Positions 27,675 through 36,757 of a DNA stretch of 64,000 bases are shown here, piece by piece (position 1 is the first letter of the stretch; each line of letters begins with the position of its first letter). The DNA is from Anaerolineae bacterium (GTDB lineage: Bacteria; Chloroflexota; Anaerolineae; Aggregatilineales; Phototrophicaceae), in contig JADLAY010000010.1 in the NCBI GenBank assembly GCA_020849765.1, positions 1 to 64,000 of the forward strand, given 5' to 3'. The notes beneath the pieces were generated by a model. It saw only the letters and a list, made by a program, of their open reading frames with translations, did not search any database and was not told the DNA's origin. The position numbers and the translations under genes were made by a program.

Positions 27675-29906
27675 CTAGAGCGCAGCCGATTCGGGTTGCT
27701 CGCGCGCCTCGCCAAGATCGCCGCCTTCTTCGGTGGCGGCCAGCGTGTTGGCTGCAATGTAGGCGAATGTCAGCCCGGCGCTCAAGGTGCCGCCGCCGCC
27801 GGGATAGCCACCGGCCAGCGGGCTGCCCGCTGTGTTGCCGACGGCATACAGGCCGCGGATGACCTTGCCCCAGACGTTCAGCACCTGTGCCTGGGTGTTG
27901 GTTTGCAGGCCGCCGGACGTGCCGAGCGCGCCCGGCCAGATCGGTGCCCCGTAGTAGGGCGGTTGGATGATCGGGGCGAGGCACGAGTTGGGGATATCCG
28001 CCCGTGCAGGATCGCCCGCGGTCATCAGGTCGAACTCCGACTCGCCTCGGTGGAATTCAGGGTCGAGGCCGCGCGCGGCGCTCTCGTTGAAAGTCGCGAC
28101 CGTCCGCGCCAGCGTCTCCGCGTCGATCTCCAGCGCCGCCGCCAGTTCGTCCAGTGAATCGGCCTGCTTGATCCAGCCGGGCAGCGGCGATTCAGGCTCG
28201 TGACCGGCCAGCGTGTAGCGACTGCGATGCCCGGCATCGACGATCACGTAGCCGGGGATGTTGTTGTACTCGTAAGTGCCGTTATCGAAAGCGAAGAAGG
28301 CGCGCGTGCCGGAATCATAGGCGCCCGCCTCGTTCATGAAGCGTTCGCCGCGCCGGTTGACGACTATCGCGCCCGGCTTGCCCAGTTCCGTCGCCAGCGC
28401 CGAGATGACCTGCCCTTGCTCCGGATCGAAGAAGACGGGCCAGCCCCACCATTCGTTCATGTTGCGCAGGCTGGCGCCGAGGGCCATGCCCATGACATGC
28501 CCGTCGCCGGTGTTGGCCGGGACGGCGCTCGTGTAATATAGCGGGCCACGCAAGAAATTCTTGACCATCGTGCGGTTGTGATCGAAGCCGCCAGCCGCCA
28601 GCACCACGCCGCGCCGCGCGCCAAAGTAGGCCTCTCTGCCGTCCACCTCCGTCACGACGCCGACGATCGTGCCATCATCGTCGACGACCAGCCGGTGCGC
28701 GGCCGCGTTGAGGACGAACTCGACCCCGCGTGCTACTGAGGCCTGATACATCATTTCGGTCAGTTCAGGTCCGGCAACGGGCTCGCCCCAGGCATTCATC
28801 GGCCTGAGCGTGCGGCCGCGCGGTCGGCCGCCTGGAAGCTCCGGGTAGTAGTCGTTGAAGTTGGGCATGAAATCCCACTCGATGCCGACTTCGCGCAGGA
28901 ATTCGATGGCCTGGTTGCAGTAGTCGACGAAGGTGACGCACAGCTCTGGATCGGACTGGCCGAGTGTGGCGTGGCGAATGTACTCCAGCGCCTCCTCGCG
29001 CGAATCGGCGATGCCCGCATCACGCATGCGGTAGTTGTTCGGAATCCAGAGGCCGCCGCCGGAAATCGCCATCGTCCCACCGATGAAATCCGCCTTTTCC
29101 AGCACCAGCGTCGAGAGACCGGCATCCGCCGCGCGCAGGGCCGCCATCAAGCCGGTGCCGCTGCCGACGACGACGACATCCGCCACCCGATCCCAGGTGA
29201 CGCTGGCCGCCGGGTGCGCGCTGGCCTGCGCCGCTACCCCGGACAATGCGCGCGCATCGCCGGGCACATCCAGCAGGTGATTGCGCAGGGCATACTGCAC
29301 CAGATCGGCCCGGTGATTGAGGTCGAGCTTTTGCATCAGGCGTTGGCGGTAGGTGTCGACGGTCTTGGCGCTGATGAAGAGACGCTCGCCGATTTCGCGG
29401 CTGGTATAGCCCTGCACAGTCAGGACGAGCACCTCATGCTCGCGCTCACTCAGCTCTTCGTCGCCATCGGACACCTCGCCACCGCGGTGATAGTCAAGCA
29501 GGAGCTGCATGGCCTGCCCGTAGTAGTAGGACTCGCCCACGCTGACCTGATGGATGGCCTGGATCAACTCGACATCCGCTGCGCTCTTCATCACGTAGCC
29601 GGAGGCGCCCGCCTTGATCGCACCGATGATGAACTGCTCTTCCGAGTGCATGGTCAGCACCAGCGTGCGCACGTGGGGATAGTGACGGGTGATGTGATGA
29701 ATCAACTCCAACCCGCCCATGCCGGGCATCGTCAGGTCGACGACGGCCACATCGACCTGGACGTCTTCCAGGCTGCGGATGGCTTCCGCTCCGTTGGCGA
29801 CTTCACTCACCACGCGTATGGTCGGTTCGGCATTCAGCAGCGCCTTCAATCCGGCGCGCAATACGGCGTGATCGTCGACCAGCATGACTCGTATTGACCC
29901 GATCAT
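27675..29906 (-). CDS. NarL-type response regulator fused to an FAD-dependent reductase domain
   Basis: 743 residues in one uninterrupted frame. Residues 1-120 are a receiver domain: Asp11-Asp12, phospho-acceptor Asp57 in VVDLTMPGMGG, Thr85, Lys107. Residues 151-213 are a LuxR/NarL HTH (LSEREHEVLVLTVQGYTSREIGERLF...KTVDTYRQRLMQKL). After a linker of about 27 residues comes a complete FAD_binding_2 flavoprotein (240-735): GSGTG at 248-252, GGGLWIPNN, AAGGFDHN, HRSRY and C-terminal GGYPGGGGT. The flavin part is strikingly similar to the exported enzyme encoded at 34486-36105 but lacks its Tat signal, so it should stay in the cytoplasm. Its start overlaps the histidine kinase stop by 4 bp. Likely a phosphorylation-controlled regulator that also senses a flavin substrate or redox state (inference). 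Confidence 0.85.
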   Translation of the reverse strand: MIGSIRVMLVDDHAVLRAGLKALLNAEPTIRVVSEVANGAEAIRSLEDVQVDVAVVDLTMPGMGGLELIHHITRHYPHVRTLVLTMHSEEQFIIGAIKAGASGYVMKSAADVELIQAIHQVSVGESYYYGQAMQLLLDYHRGGEVSDGDEELSEREHEVLVLTVQGYTSREIGERLFISAKTVDTYRQRLMQKLDLNHRADLVQYALRNHLLDVPGDARALSGVAAQASAHPAASVTWDRVADVVVVGSGTGLMAALRAADAGLSTLVLEKADFIGGTMAISGGGLWIPNNYRMRDAGIADSREEALEYIRHATLGQSDPELCVTFVDYCNQAIEFLREVGIEWDFMPNFNDYYPELPGGRPRGRTLRPMNAWGEPVAGPELTEMMYQASVARGVEFVLNAAAHRLVVDDDGTIVGVVTEVDGREAYFGARRGVVLAAGGFDHNRTMVKNFLRGPLYYTSAVPANTGDGHVMGMALGASLRNMNEWWGWPVFFDPEQGQVISALATELGKPGAIVVNRRGERFMNEAGAYDSGTRAFFAFDNGTYEYNNIPGYVIVDAGHRSRYTLAGHEPESPLPGWIKQADSLDELAAALEIDAETLARTVATFNESAARGLDPEFHRGESEFDLMTAGDPARADIPNSCLAPIIQPPYYGAPIWPGALGTSGGLQTNTQAQVLNVWGKVIRGLYAVGNTAGSPLAGGYPGGGGTLSAGLTFAYIAANTLAATEEGGDLGEAREQPESAAL

Positions 29907-31528
29907 GCGATTTCAGCCCTTTCCCTGGCGTCGATTTCCACGCATAAACGCGTGCCGCGCCCGGCGGTAGAATCAAGTGTCAATGTGCCGCCGATCAGCT
30001 CGACGCGTTCGGCGATGCCTGGCAGGCCGACGCCGCGCCCTTGTGCGGCCAACGTCGTATTGACGTCGAAGCCGCAGCCATCATCTTCCACGACCAGGCG
30101 TACCTGGCCGTTCCTTTCGTTGAGCTTGATCGAAGCGCGCGTGGCGTTGGCGTGGCGTGCGACGTTGGTCAGTGCCTCCTGAACGACGCGGTAGAGCGCG
30201 AGTTCATACGCCGCCGGTAGCCTGAATGTTTCCGGCACGTCCGCCTCGAAATTGATCTGCAAATCTGTGTTGCGGTTGAAGGTGCGAATGTGCCAGTCGA
30301 GTGTCGGCACCAGCCCCAGGTCGTCGAGCATAGCCGGGCGCAGATCGCGCGCCAGCCTGCGCACCTCTTCGAGCGTCGTCAGCACGATCTTGCGCAGTTC
30401 GACAGCATGAGCCGCGACCGACTGTTCATCCGGCAGCCGTTCGAGCACTTTGAGCTGAACGAGCAGCGCCGTCAGCGCCTGACCGGTTTCGTCGTGCAGT
30501 TCGCGGCTGATACGCGCGCGTTCCTGCTCCTGGGCCGTGACGACGCGCGCGAGCAGGCGGGCGCGGACGGCCTCCTTGTGTTTGAGTTCGTCCCAGAGCC
30601 GGGCATTGGTGATGGCGCTGCCCGATTGGCTGCAGACTGCGACCAGCAGCGAACGCGTCTTGTCGTCCACGATTTCAACGCCGGACTGAAAGGCCACCAT
30701 CACGCCGATGACTTCCTGGCGCACCTGGATCGGCGATGCGCACACGGTGCGGTAGCCAAAGTCGATGGCTGTCTGGAGTAGATCGGAGTCGTGCAGCATC
30801 TGACTGTCATTGACGGAGGCGACGACCAGTTCACCCGTGGCGACGGCGCGACGCACCAGGGGGCGGTCGCTGGCGAACAGACTTACGTCGCCCAGGGCTT
30901 GAGGCAGATGCTGGCAGTTGGCGAAGGACAACGTGTCGATATCGTCGAACAGCAGGACGGCGCCTGCTTCGAAATTGGTGACTTCGAGCACCTTCTTGAG
31001 GCTGCGCGAGACGACCAGATCGACGTTCATCGTTTGCGCGCCCATCACAGCCAGTTCGTAGAGTGCGGCCAGTTCTTCGTTGCGCTCAAGCAGCCGGTTA
31101 TTTGAGGCCTCTAGATCCGCCTGCGAACGGGCCAGGTTATCGACCGTGGCGTTGAATGCCCGCGCCAGATTGCCGATTTCGTCTTCGGCCCAGACCGGCG
31201 CGCGTAGTTGGAGATCACCACGCGGATATTCGCGCGCCGCAAGCGTCAATTGTTTGATTTGAAAGGTCAGCAGGTTGGTCAGAAGCCAGGCGACGGCTAA
31301 GCCGACCGTCATGGCTATCAAGAGCGCGGATACTGGCTCCACCACGTGGAACGGCGCCGTCGAACTGGCTGCAGGTGCATGCAGCCAGACATAGGTCCAG
31401 ACGAGTATGCCCGAGCCCGTCAGGCAGGTCGCCGTCAGGACAATGCCAAAGATCTTGATACCCAGTGGCACTCGGCCAGCGCGATACCAGATGCTTTCCC
31501 ACAGTCGGGCGAAATACGAACGTGACAA
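29903..31528 (-). CDS. NarX/DegS-type sensor histidine kinase with HAMP and GAF domains
   Basis: A 541-residue membrane kinase with two helices (about 22-45 and 68-92), a HAMP linker (to about 145), a short coiled coil, a GAF domain (about 155-320), a HisKA_3 dimerisation domain with phospho-acceptor His345 in SRELHDE, and HATPase motifs EALTNVARHA, DDGCGF and GRGVGLPGI. It begins with TTG preceded by AAAGGGGG. The external loop between the helices is only about 20 residues, so the signal is more likely read by the membrane or the GAF domain. It overlaps the fused regulator gene by 4 bp and is its natural partner. Confidence 0.9.
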   Translation of the reverse strand: MSRSYFARLWESIWYRAGRVPLGIKIFGIVLTATCLTGSGILVWTYVWLHAPAASSTAPFHVVEPVSALLIAMTVGLAVAWLLTNLLTFQIKQLTLAAREYPRGDLQLRAPVWAEDEIGNLARAFNATVDNLARSQADLEASNNRLLERNEELAALYELAVMGAQTMNVDLVVSRSLKKVLEVTNFEAGAVLLFDDIDTLSFANCQHLPQALGDVSLFASDRPLVRRAVATGELVVASVNDSQMLHDSDLLQTAIDFGYRTVCASPIQVRQEVIGVMVAFQSGVEIVDDKTRSLLVAVCSQSGSAITNARLWDELKHKEAVRARLLARVVTAQEQERARISRELHDETGQALTALLVQLKVLERLPDEQSVAAHAVELRKIVLTTLEEVRRLARDLRPAMLDDLGLVPTLDWHIRTFNRNTDLQINFEADVPETFRLPAAYELALYRVVQEALTNVARHANATRASIKLNERNGQVRLVVEDDGCGFDVNTTLAAQGRGVGLPGIAERVELIGGTLTLDSTAGRGTRLCVEIDARERAEIA

Positions 31529-31643
31529 CAGGCCCCCTTTCAGATGAGAATGCCGCGACGGCCTGTAATATTAGGTTAGACTACGGGGCCGCGGCGGGCC
31601 AGTGCCAAATGGCAGTTGTCGACCATGCAGACAATCAACATCA

Positions 31644-32789
31644 CTAGCGCGGCGCGCCCGAAGCGATCCAGGCCGAGAGTGTCTCCAGTTCGGCGGCGCT
31701 CAGCGTGACCGGGTGATCGCCAGCTTCTTGTTCGATGATGAGGCCGCTGTTCTCCGGGTCGTTCGGGACGATCGCCGGGACCGACGAGCCACCGAGCAGC
31801 GCGGTGTCATAGCTCGACAGATTGAGCTTGGACAGGGGCGTCGAGCCGCCATGGCAGAACGAACACTTGACCCCAAGCAGCTCGCCGATGCCATCATCCC
31901 AACTGGTCATCGACCCATTGAATGAGACGACGATGGGCTGTGGATCGACGTGCAAAGGCGAATAGATGGTGACCGATTCTTCGGATGGCGGCACCGTTTC
32001 GATAGCCGTCCGTTCGAAGGTCGCCATCGCGTACAGACCGGCGATTACGACGACTGTGATGACCGCGTAGACACCCAGGTAGGTACGTGCGCTGACGTGG
32101 GGCAGTTCGCGATGAGTCTCGCTCGCCGCCCGATGTTCGCGCTCGGCCAGCTCCAACGGATGTTCTTCTTCCATCACGTCGGCAGGCAGATAGCCGGTGA
32201 ACATGCTACGGTTGAAGCGGCGGAAGTGCACGTGATACATGTGCCAGACGATGATCGCCAGCACTGCGAGCAGTGCTTCCCCGCTGTGGACGGACTTGGC
32301 CGCCGGGACGAACTCGCCGGGAAGCGTGGACGTGGCTGCGATGGGGTTCCAGAGGATGAAGCCGGTCGCGGCCATCACAATCGTGCCCCAGACGATGGCG
32401 AAGTACTCGAATTTCTCTTCGAATGTGTAGCGGCCCTGCTGCGGCGGATCTTCACGCCAGCCCATGTTGTACTGGAAGGCCTGAAGCGCATTGCGCAGAT
32501 CCTGCGGCGTCAGCATCAAGTCGAGGCCGTAACGCCGTACCAGCAGCTTGTAGCCGATGGCGCCAATATGATAGACCGCTTCCAGGATGAGGACGATGGC
32601 GGCCACGCGATGGATCACGCGCACCGTTTCAATCCCGCCCAGGCCGCCGATCAACCAGATAGCAATGCCCGTCTGCGCGAACTTCTGCGCCAGCCCGGTG
32701 ATGGCCAGGGTGACAAAACTCGCCACCATCACCCAGTGCTCGATGCGATATGAGATTGGAAAGCGCAGGTAGCGGCCCCTGACTGCCAT
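31644..32789 (-). CDS. Cytochrome b (FdnI/b561-like) fused to a monohaem cytochrome c domain
   Basis: About 381 residues. Four helices of the formate-dehydrogenase-gamma type carry the expected haem b histidines (IEHW in helix 1, VIHR and VYH in helix 2, VHS and WHMYHVH in helix 4). A fifth helix near 255-275 leads to an external domain with one CSFCH site and the KLNLSSYDTALLGG pattern of planctomycete-type cytochromes. ATG at 32789 has AAGGA before it and sits just after the previous stop; an ATG at 32810 overlaps that gene. It forms a two-gene unit with the nonahaem cytochrome encoded upstream, duplicated elsewhere in the window at 10634-12829. Confidence 0.85.
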   Translation of the reverse strand: MAVRGRYLRFPISYRIEHWVMVASFVTLAITGLAQKFAQTGIAIWLIGGLGGIETVRVIHRVAAIVLILEAVYHIGAIGYKLLVRRYGLDLMLTPQDLRNALQAFQYNMGWREDPPQQGRYTFEEKFEYFAIVWGTIVMAATGFILWNPIAATSTLPGEFVPAAKSVHSGEALLAVLAIIVWHMYHVHFRRFNRSMFTGYLPADVMEEEHPLELAEREHRAASETHRELPHVSARTYLGVYAVITVVVIAGLYAMATFERTAIETVPPSEESVTIYSPLHVDPQPIVVSFNGSMTSWDDGIGELLGVKCSFCHGGSTPLSKLNLSSYDTALLGGSSVPAIVPNDPENSGLIIEQEAGDHPVTLSAAELETLSAWIASGAPR

Positions 32790-32790
32790 G

Positions 32791-34302
32791 CTATTGATCC
32801 TTTCGGCCATTGGTACGTCTGCGTCGGATATCAGTCACCACGAACAGGCCAAGTCCACCTACAACTGCCGGGATGGCGACGGTGTAGGCCAGGTTCGCCA
32901 GGGCGACCAGCGGCGTGCGCTGGAAGTTGGGCGGATAGTGGCTCATCCACGCGTCGGGGAAGTTCGTCGTGGCATCAGGATGGCACCGCTGGCAGACCGT
33001 CAGCAGGTTCTCCTTCATGCCGGGGCTGCTGGCATTACTGGCCCCTATCGTGTTGTGGGCGCCGTGGCAGTCGACGCATACCGGCACATTGAACGGCTGA
33101 TCCGGCGCGGTGTTCTGGAAAATCGCGACTGTCGTGCCGTGGAAGTCCGCCACGTAGGTATCGAAGACGTTCGTGCTGATGTCGTACTCTGCCATCATCG
33201 TTTCGTCGGCGTGGCACTTGGCGCAGATCTGCGGTGAGAATAGCCGGAAGGATGCCGTCGATGGGCCTTCGGTGCTGTGTACGCCATGGCAGTCGGCGCA
33301 GGCGGGCGCATCCGGGTTGCCTTCCAGGACGGCGCTGCCATGAACGCCGGTGGTGTACTGGTTGTAGATTTCTGAGTGGCACTGGCCACACATGCTCGCG
33401 CTGGCTGCCGCGCTTTCCGGCAGCGAGACGCCCGTGAGCGGGTCGGTCAGCCGTTCGACTTCGTGGCCGGAGTGACAGTCCGCGCACACGGCGGCGTTCG
33501 TGTTGCCGTTCGCCATCAGCGCCACGTGCGTATCGTCGGCGGTCTCGTCGAAGGATGCCGGGTGACAACGTGCGCAGCTATTCGAGAAGTCAATCGTCAA
33601 CTCGCGAGCCGTCTGTGCCGTCACCTCTTCGTGTGGATATTCGTTCATATCCGTGTGACAGCGGATGCACTTGTAGCCTTCCGTGCCGTGCTGGCCGTGA
33701 ACTGATTCACGATAGGCCTCGCCGTCGACGGTCACCGAGATGACTTCGCCGGATGCCAGAGTCATCTGCAGATATGGGCTTTCGTGGCAGCCCAGGCAGT
33801 ACTCGGCATCCGGCGGTTCCTCGCCCTCAAAGCGGATGACGTCCGCTTGTACGGCATCAAGAAGCGATTGATACGGCGTGGGCGCTGCCTGACCACCGGG
33901 AGCGGGGGCTTGCGTAGCCTGCGTATCAAAGATGGAGGGAACGCGTGTCGGTTGCCCTGGGACTGCCGTCGATGCGGCAGGTACCTGCGCGGGCGCACTC
34001 GTCGCCGCGGGATTATCAAAGATGGAGGTGTAACGCGTCACCTGCGGGGCAGGCGATGCGGACGCCGCATCCGACGGTTCGGTCGCGCTGGGCGCCGTGG
34101 TCGGCTGGGCCGCAGGTTGTGCCTGCGCGGGACGATCGAAGACTGAGGTAATGCGCGGTGCAGGTGTGACGTCGGTGCCGGGCTGTTCTTGTGCCAGCGC
34201 CCGTGGCAGCAGACCAAGACCGCAGCCAAGCAGAATCAGCCCGATGCCGAGCATCCTTTGTGCTGATAAACCGTTCCTCGTTCTGGATTTGGGTAGCATC
34301 AT
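32791..34302 (-). CDS. Nonahaem cytochrome c, membrane-anchored, with repeated SxFD linker motifs
   Basis: A 503-residue exported cytochrome. Signal peptide about 1-37. A Pro/Ala/Gln-rich linker (about 38-155) contains TSVFD, TSIFD and PSIFD at roughly 40-residue intervals. Nine haem sites follow: CLGCH, CIRCH, CARCH, CADCH, CGQCH, CADCH, CAKCH, CVDCH and CQRCH. A C-terminal helix (about 470-490) and a basic tail anchor it. The haem part is paralogous to the 10634-11770 product (shared YDISTNVFDTYVADFHGTTVAIF), but the long linker is unique to this copy. It probably exchanges electrons with the cytochrome b/c encoded next and perhaps with the exported flavoprotein. Confidence 0.85.
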   Translation of the reverse strand: MMLPKSRTRNGLSAQRMLGIGLILLGCGLGLLPRALAQEQPGTDVTPAPRITSVFDRPAQAQPAAQPTTAPSATEPSDAASASPAPQVTRYTSIFDNPAATSAPAQVPAASTAVPGQPTRVPSIFDTQATQAPAPGGQAAPTPYQSLLDAVQADVIRFEGEEPPDAEYCLGCHESPYLQMTLASGEVISVTVDGEAYRESVHGQHGTEGYKCIRCHTDMNEYPHEEVTAQTARELTIDFSNSCARCHPASFDETADDTHVALMANGNTNAAVCADCHSGHEVERLTDPLTGVSLPESAAASASMCGQCHSEIYNQYTTGVHGSAVLEGNPDAPACADCHGVHSTEGPSTASFRLFSPQICAKCHADETMMAEYDISTNVFDTYVADFHGTTVAIFQNTAPDQPFNVPVCVDCHGAHNTIGASNASSPGMKENLLTVCQRCHPDATTNFPDAWMSHYPPNFQRTPLVALANLAYTVAIPAVVGGLGLFVVTDIRRRRTNGRKDQ

Positions 34303-34415
34303 TACTCAGCCCCGACACATGAAGATTTCAACAAACGTCGCATGAAAACAAACTTGGTTGTTTGATCAAGAAATGTGTGTTTCGGTTGTCCTGGCTGGGG
34401 CGACCTTATGGTGGG

Positions 34416-34441
34416 GGGAGGTGCTCGCGAGAACACCTCCC
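34416..34441. terminator. Hairpin downstream of the exported flavoprotein gene
   Basis: Stem GGGAGGTG (34416-34423)/CACCTCCC (34434-34441) with an inner CTCGCGAG. There is no T-run on either strand. It lies 45 bases after the stop of the gene that ends at 34486, so it may end or stabilise that message. Confidence 0.5.
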
Positions 34442-34485
34442 GTAGTCTGAGTGACCCCTAAGCCATTCGAGAACTTGTAACCGAC

Positions 34486-36105
34486 TTATGCGCGACTGTT
34501 GATGTCTTCAGCCGCGACGAAGGCGAAGGTCATGCCGGCGCCGACGGTACCACCGCCGCCCGGATAGCCCGCGCCCATGACGCTACCGGAAGCGTTGCCG
34601 GCAGCATAGAGATTGGGGATTGGCTGACCCCACACGTCGAGAACCTGGGCCTTGGCATTGATTTGCAGGCCGCCGCAGGTGCCCAGAGCACCGGGCCACA
34701 CGGTCGCCGCATAGAAGGGCGGCTCGCTGACGGGGCCGAGGCACGGGTTGACGATATCGGTGCGCGAACGGTCGCCGCCGGTCAGTTGGTCGAAAGCGGA
34801 GACGCCGCGGTTGAAGTCAGGATCGAGACCCTGAACGGCATATTCATTGAAGCGGTCGACGGTCGCCTGCAGCGCCTCGGCGTCGACTTCCAGCAGGGCG
34901 GCCAGCTCGGCCAGGCTATCAGCCTTCTTGATCCAGGCGGGCGTCTCCTGACCAGCCGGGACGCCACCGAAGCTGTAACGGCTGCGGTGCGTGGAGTCAG
35001 AAATCGCGAACGCCGGAATGTTCGAGTATTCGTGAGTGCCGTTGTCGTAGGTATAGAAGGTACGGGTTGCCGGGTCATAGGCACCGGCTTCGTTGAAGAA
35101 GCGCTGGCCGCGGCGATTGACGACGAGGATACCGGGCTTGCCCAGTTCGAGCGTCAGTGCTGGCTGCGAGAAGCCACCGTCTTCGTTGTAATAGACTGGC
35201 CAGCCCCAGGACTCGTTCATGTTGCGCAGGTTGGCGCCAATCGCCATACCCATGATCTGCCCGTCGCCGGTGTTTCCACGTGCGGCACTCGGATAGTACA
35301 GCGGGCCGCGCAGGAAGGCCGCGACCATGTCCGGGTTGTGATCGAAACCGCCGGTGGCGATGACGAGGCCACGCAGCGCGCGAATGTTGATTTCCTGCCC
35401 ATCGGCTTCGGCGACGACACCGGCAACTGAACCGTCTTCGTTGAGGATCAGACGTTTGGCGGCTGTCGAGAACATGTACTCGACGCCACGTGCTTCACTT
35501 TCTTGCTGCAGCATGCGGGCCAACGCGCCGCCGCCGCTCACGCCTTCAATCGTCGACACGGGTTGCAGCGTGCGCCCTTCGGGCTTGCCACCGGGGAATT
35601 CGGGATAGTAGTCGTTGAACATCGGCAGGAAGTCCCAATCGATGTTGACGCTGCGCAGGAATTCGACCATCAGATTGCTGTTATCGACGAAGGCTTCGAT
35701 CAGTTCCGGTGTGCTCTGGCCGAATGTCGCGTGGCTCAGGTACTCGATGGCATCTTCACGCGAGTCGGGGATGCCCGCTTCTGCCATACGGAAGTTGTTG
35801 GGGATCCAGATGCCGCCGCCGGAAATACCGGTGGTGCCACCGCCGAACTGCGCTTTTTCGACCACGAGCGCGCTCATACCATTGACCACGGCGCGCAGAG
35901 CTGCCGCCTGGCCGGTACCACTGCCGAGCACAACCACGTCAGCCTCGCGCGCCCAGGAGACATCCTGTGCACGTGCGACCAGGGGCGAACCGAATGACTG
36001 GAGACCACCGATCAGGCCGGTAGTGGCCGTGACGGTGCCGGCGACAGCCGCGCTCTTCAGGAAGCTGCGGCGCGACATCGGCTGGCTAACATTTTTCTCA
36101 GACAT
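34486..36105 (-). CDS. Tat-exported FAD-dependent reductase/dehydrogenase (fumarate reductase/3-ketosteroid dehydrogenase superfamily)
   Basis: 539 residues with a twin-arginine signal (SRRSFLKS at 11-18) and a hydrophobic stretch to an ARAQ cleavage site, then a complete FAD_binding_2 fold. Landmarks: LGSGTGQAAALRA, GGGIWIPNNFRM, ATGGFDHNPDM, NRRGQRFFNEAGAYD, HRSRYSFGG and GAGYPGGGGTVGAGMTFAFVAAEDI. ATG at 36105 has GGAGGAGAAA just before it; an upstream TTG lies within that site. Exported members of this superfamily often act as terminal reductases for organic acceptors (fumarate, urocanate, cinnamates). The adjacent NrfH-like gene would supply electrons from quinol. Substrate unknown; a steroid-type dehydrogenase role is the alternative. 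Confidence 0.85.
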   Translation of the reverse strand: MSEKNVSQPMSRRSFLKSAAVAGTVTATTGLIGGLQSFGSPLVARAQDVSWAREADVVVLGSGTGQAAALRAVVNGMSALVVEKAQFGGGTTGISGGGIWIPNNFRMAEAGIPDSREDAIEYLSHATFGQSTPELIEAFVDNSNLMVEFLRSVNIDWDFLPMFNDYYPEFPGGKPEGRTLQPVSTIEGVSGGGALARMLQQESEARGVEYMFSTAAKRLILNEDGSVAGVVAEADGQEINIRALRGLVIATGGFDHNPDMVAAFLRGPLYYPSAARGNTGDGQIMGMAIGANLRNMNESWGWPVYYNEDGGFSQPALTLELGKPGILVVNRRGQRFFNEAGAYDPATRTFYTYDNGTHEYSNIPAFAISDSTHRSRYSFGGVPAGQETPAWIKKADSLAELAALLEVDAEALQATVDRFNEYAVQGLDPDFNRGVSAFDQLTGGDRSRTDIVNPCLGPVSEPPFYAATVWPGALGTCGGLQINAKAQVLDVWGQPIPNLYAAGNASGSVMGAGYPGGGGTVGAGMTFAFVAAEDINSRA

Positions 36106-36139
36106 TTTCTCCTCCAAGCAGAGAGCAAACTAGGAAAGG

Positions 36140-36757
36140 CTAAGGGTTCACAGGAGCTTCTTCAGTGGGCATCTCGCGAGGCCACTTGAATTGATACTGG
36201 TGACATTCCCAGCACAACAGCGTCGATGGCTCGTGCATCATGTGGCAGCTGTTGCACTCGAGATTGGTGTAGTGCGGCGGCTGATGCGGGTTGGCGTTGT
36301 GGCCGCTTGCCTGGGCATCGGTCACGCCGAGATCCGTCGTCCGCCAGGCGATCTGTTCGTAGCTGGCGTGTTCGTGGCACTTGAAGCAGCTATCCATGCC
36401 GTAGCGCACGCTCATAAGCGGGTCGGTGTAGTCCTGGGTCAGATAGCTGACCGTCTCCGAAAGCTGCCGATCCAGGTTGAATTCGTGGCAGTCGACGCAG
36501 ACGATGCCACGTGCGGCGTGGACGCCGATCAGCAGGTCGGTGTCACCCTGCGACTCGACGAACGAATCGAGGACGTGGCAGCTTGTGCAGCTCGTGGCCT
36601 GGGGATCGCCCACGCGGAAGTCCCAGAAATGCCCCCAGACCGCCGCCGTCCCGATGACGGCCACCACCACCACGATCACCGCCAGAATCACCACTATTCT
36701 CAAGAGGCGTCGCAGAGGTCGTAAAAATCCGCGTCTTCCTGATCGTGAATCAGCCAT
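36140..36757 (-). CDS. Pentahaem NapC/NrfH-like membrane cytochrome c
   Basis: About 205 residues. One N-terminal helix (about 20-40), then five haem sites: CTSCH, CVDCH, CFKCH, CNSCH and CWECH. NrfH and many NapC relatives have four, so the extra site is notable. This type of protein oxidises membrane quinol and hands electrons to a periplasmic enzyme. The long upstream frame extends to 36964, but ATG at 36757 (GGTGAG just before it) or 36775 gives a normal short N-terminus; the extension looks non-coding. It lies 34 bp ahead of the exported FAD enzyme, which I take to be its electron acceptor. Confidence 0.8.
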   Translation of the reverse strand: MADSRSGRRGFLRPLRRLLRIVVILAVIVVVVAVIGTAAVWGHFWDFRVGDPQATSCTSCHVLDSFVESQGDTDLLIGVHAARGIVCVDCHEFNLDRQLSETVSYLTQDYTDPLMSVRYGMDSCFKCHEHASYEQIAWRTTDLGVTDAQASGHNANPHQPPHYTNLECNSCHMMHEPSTLLCWECHQYQFKWPREMPTEEAPVNP

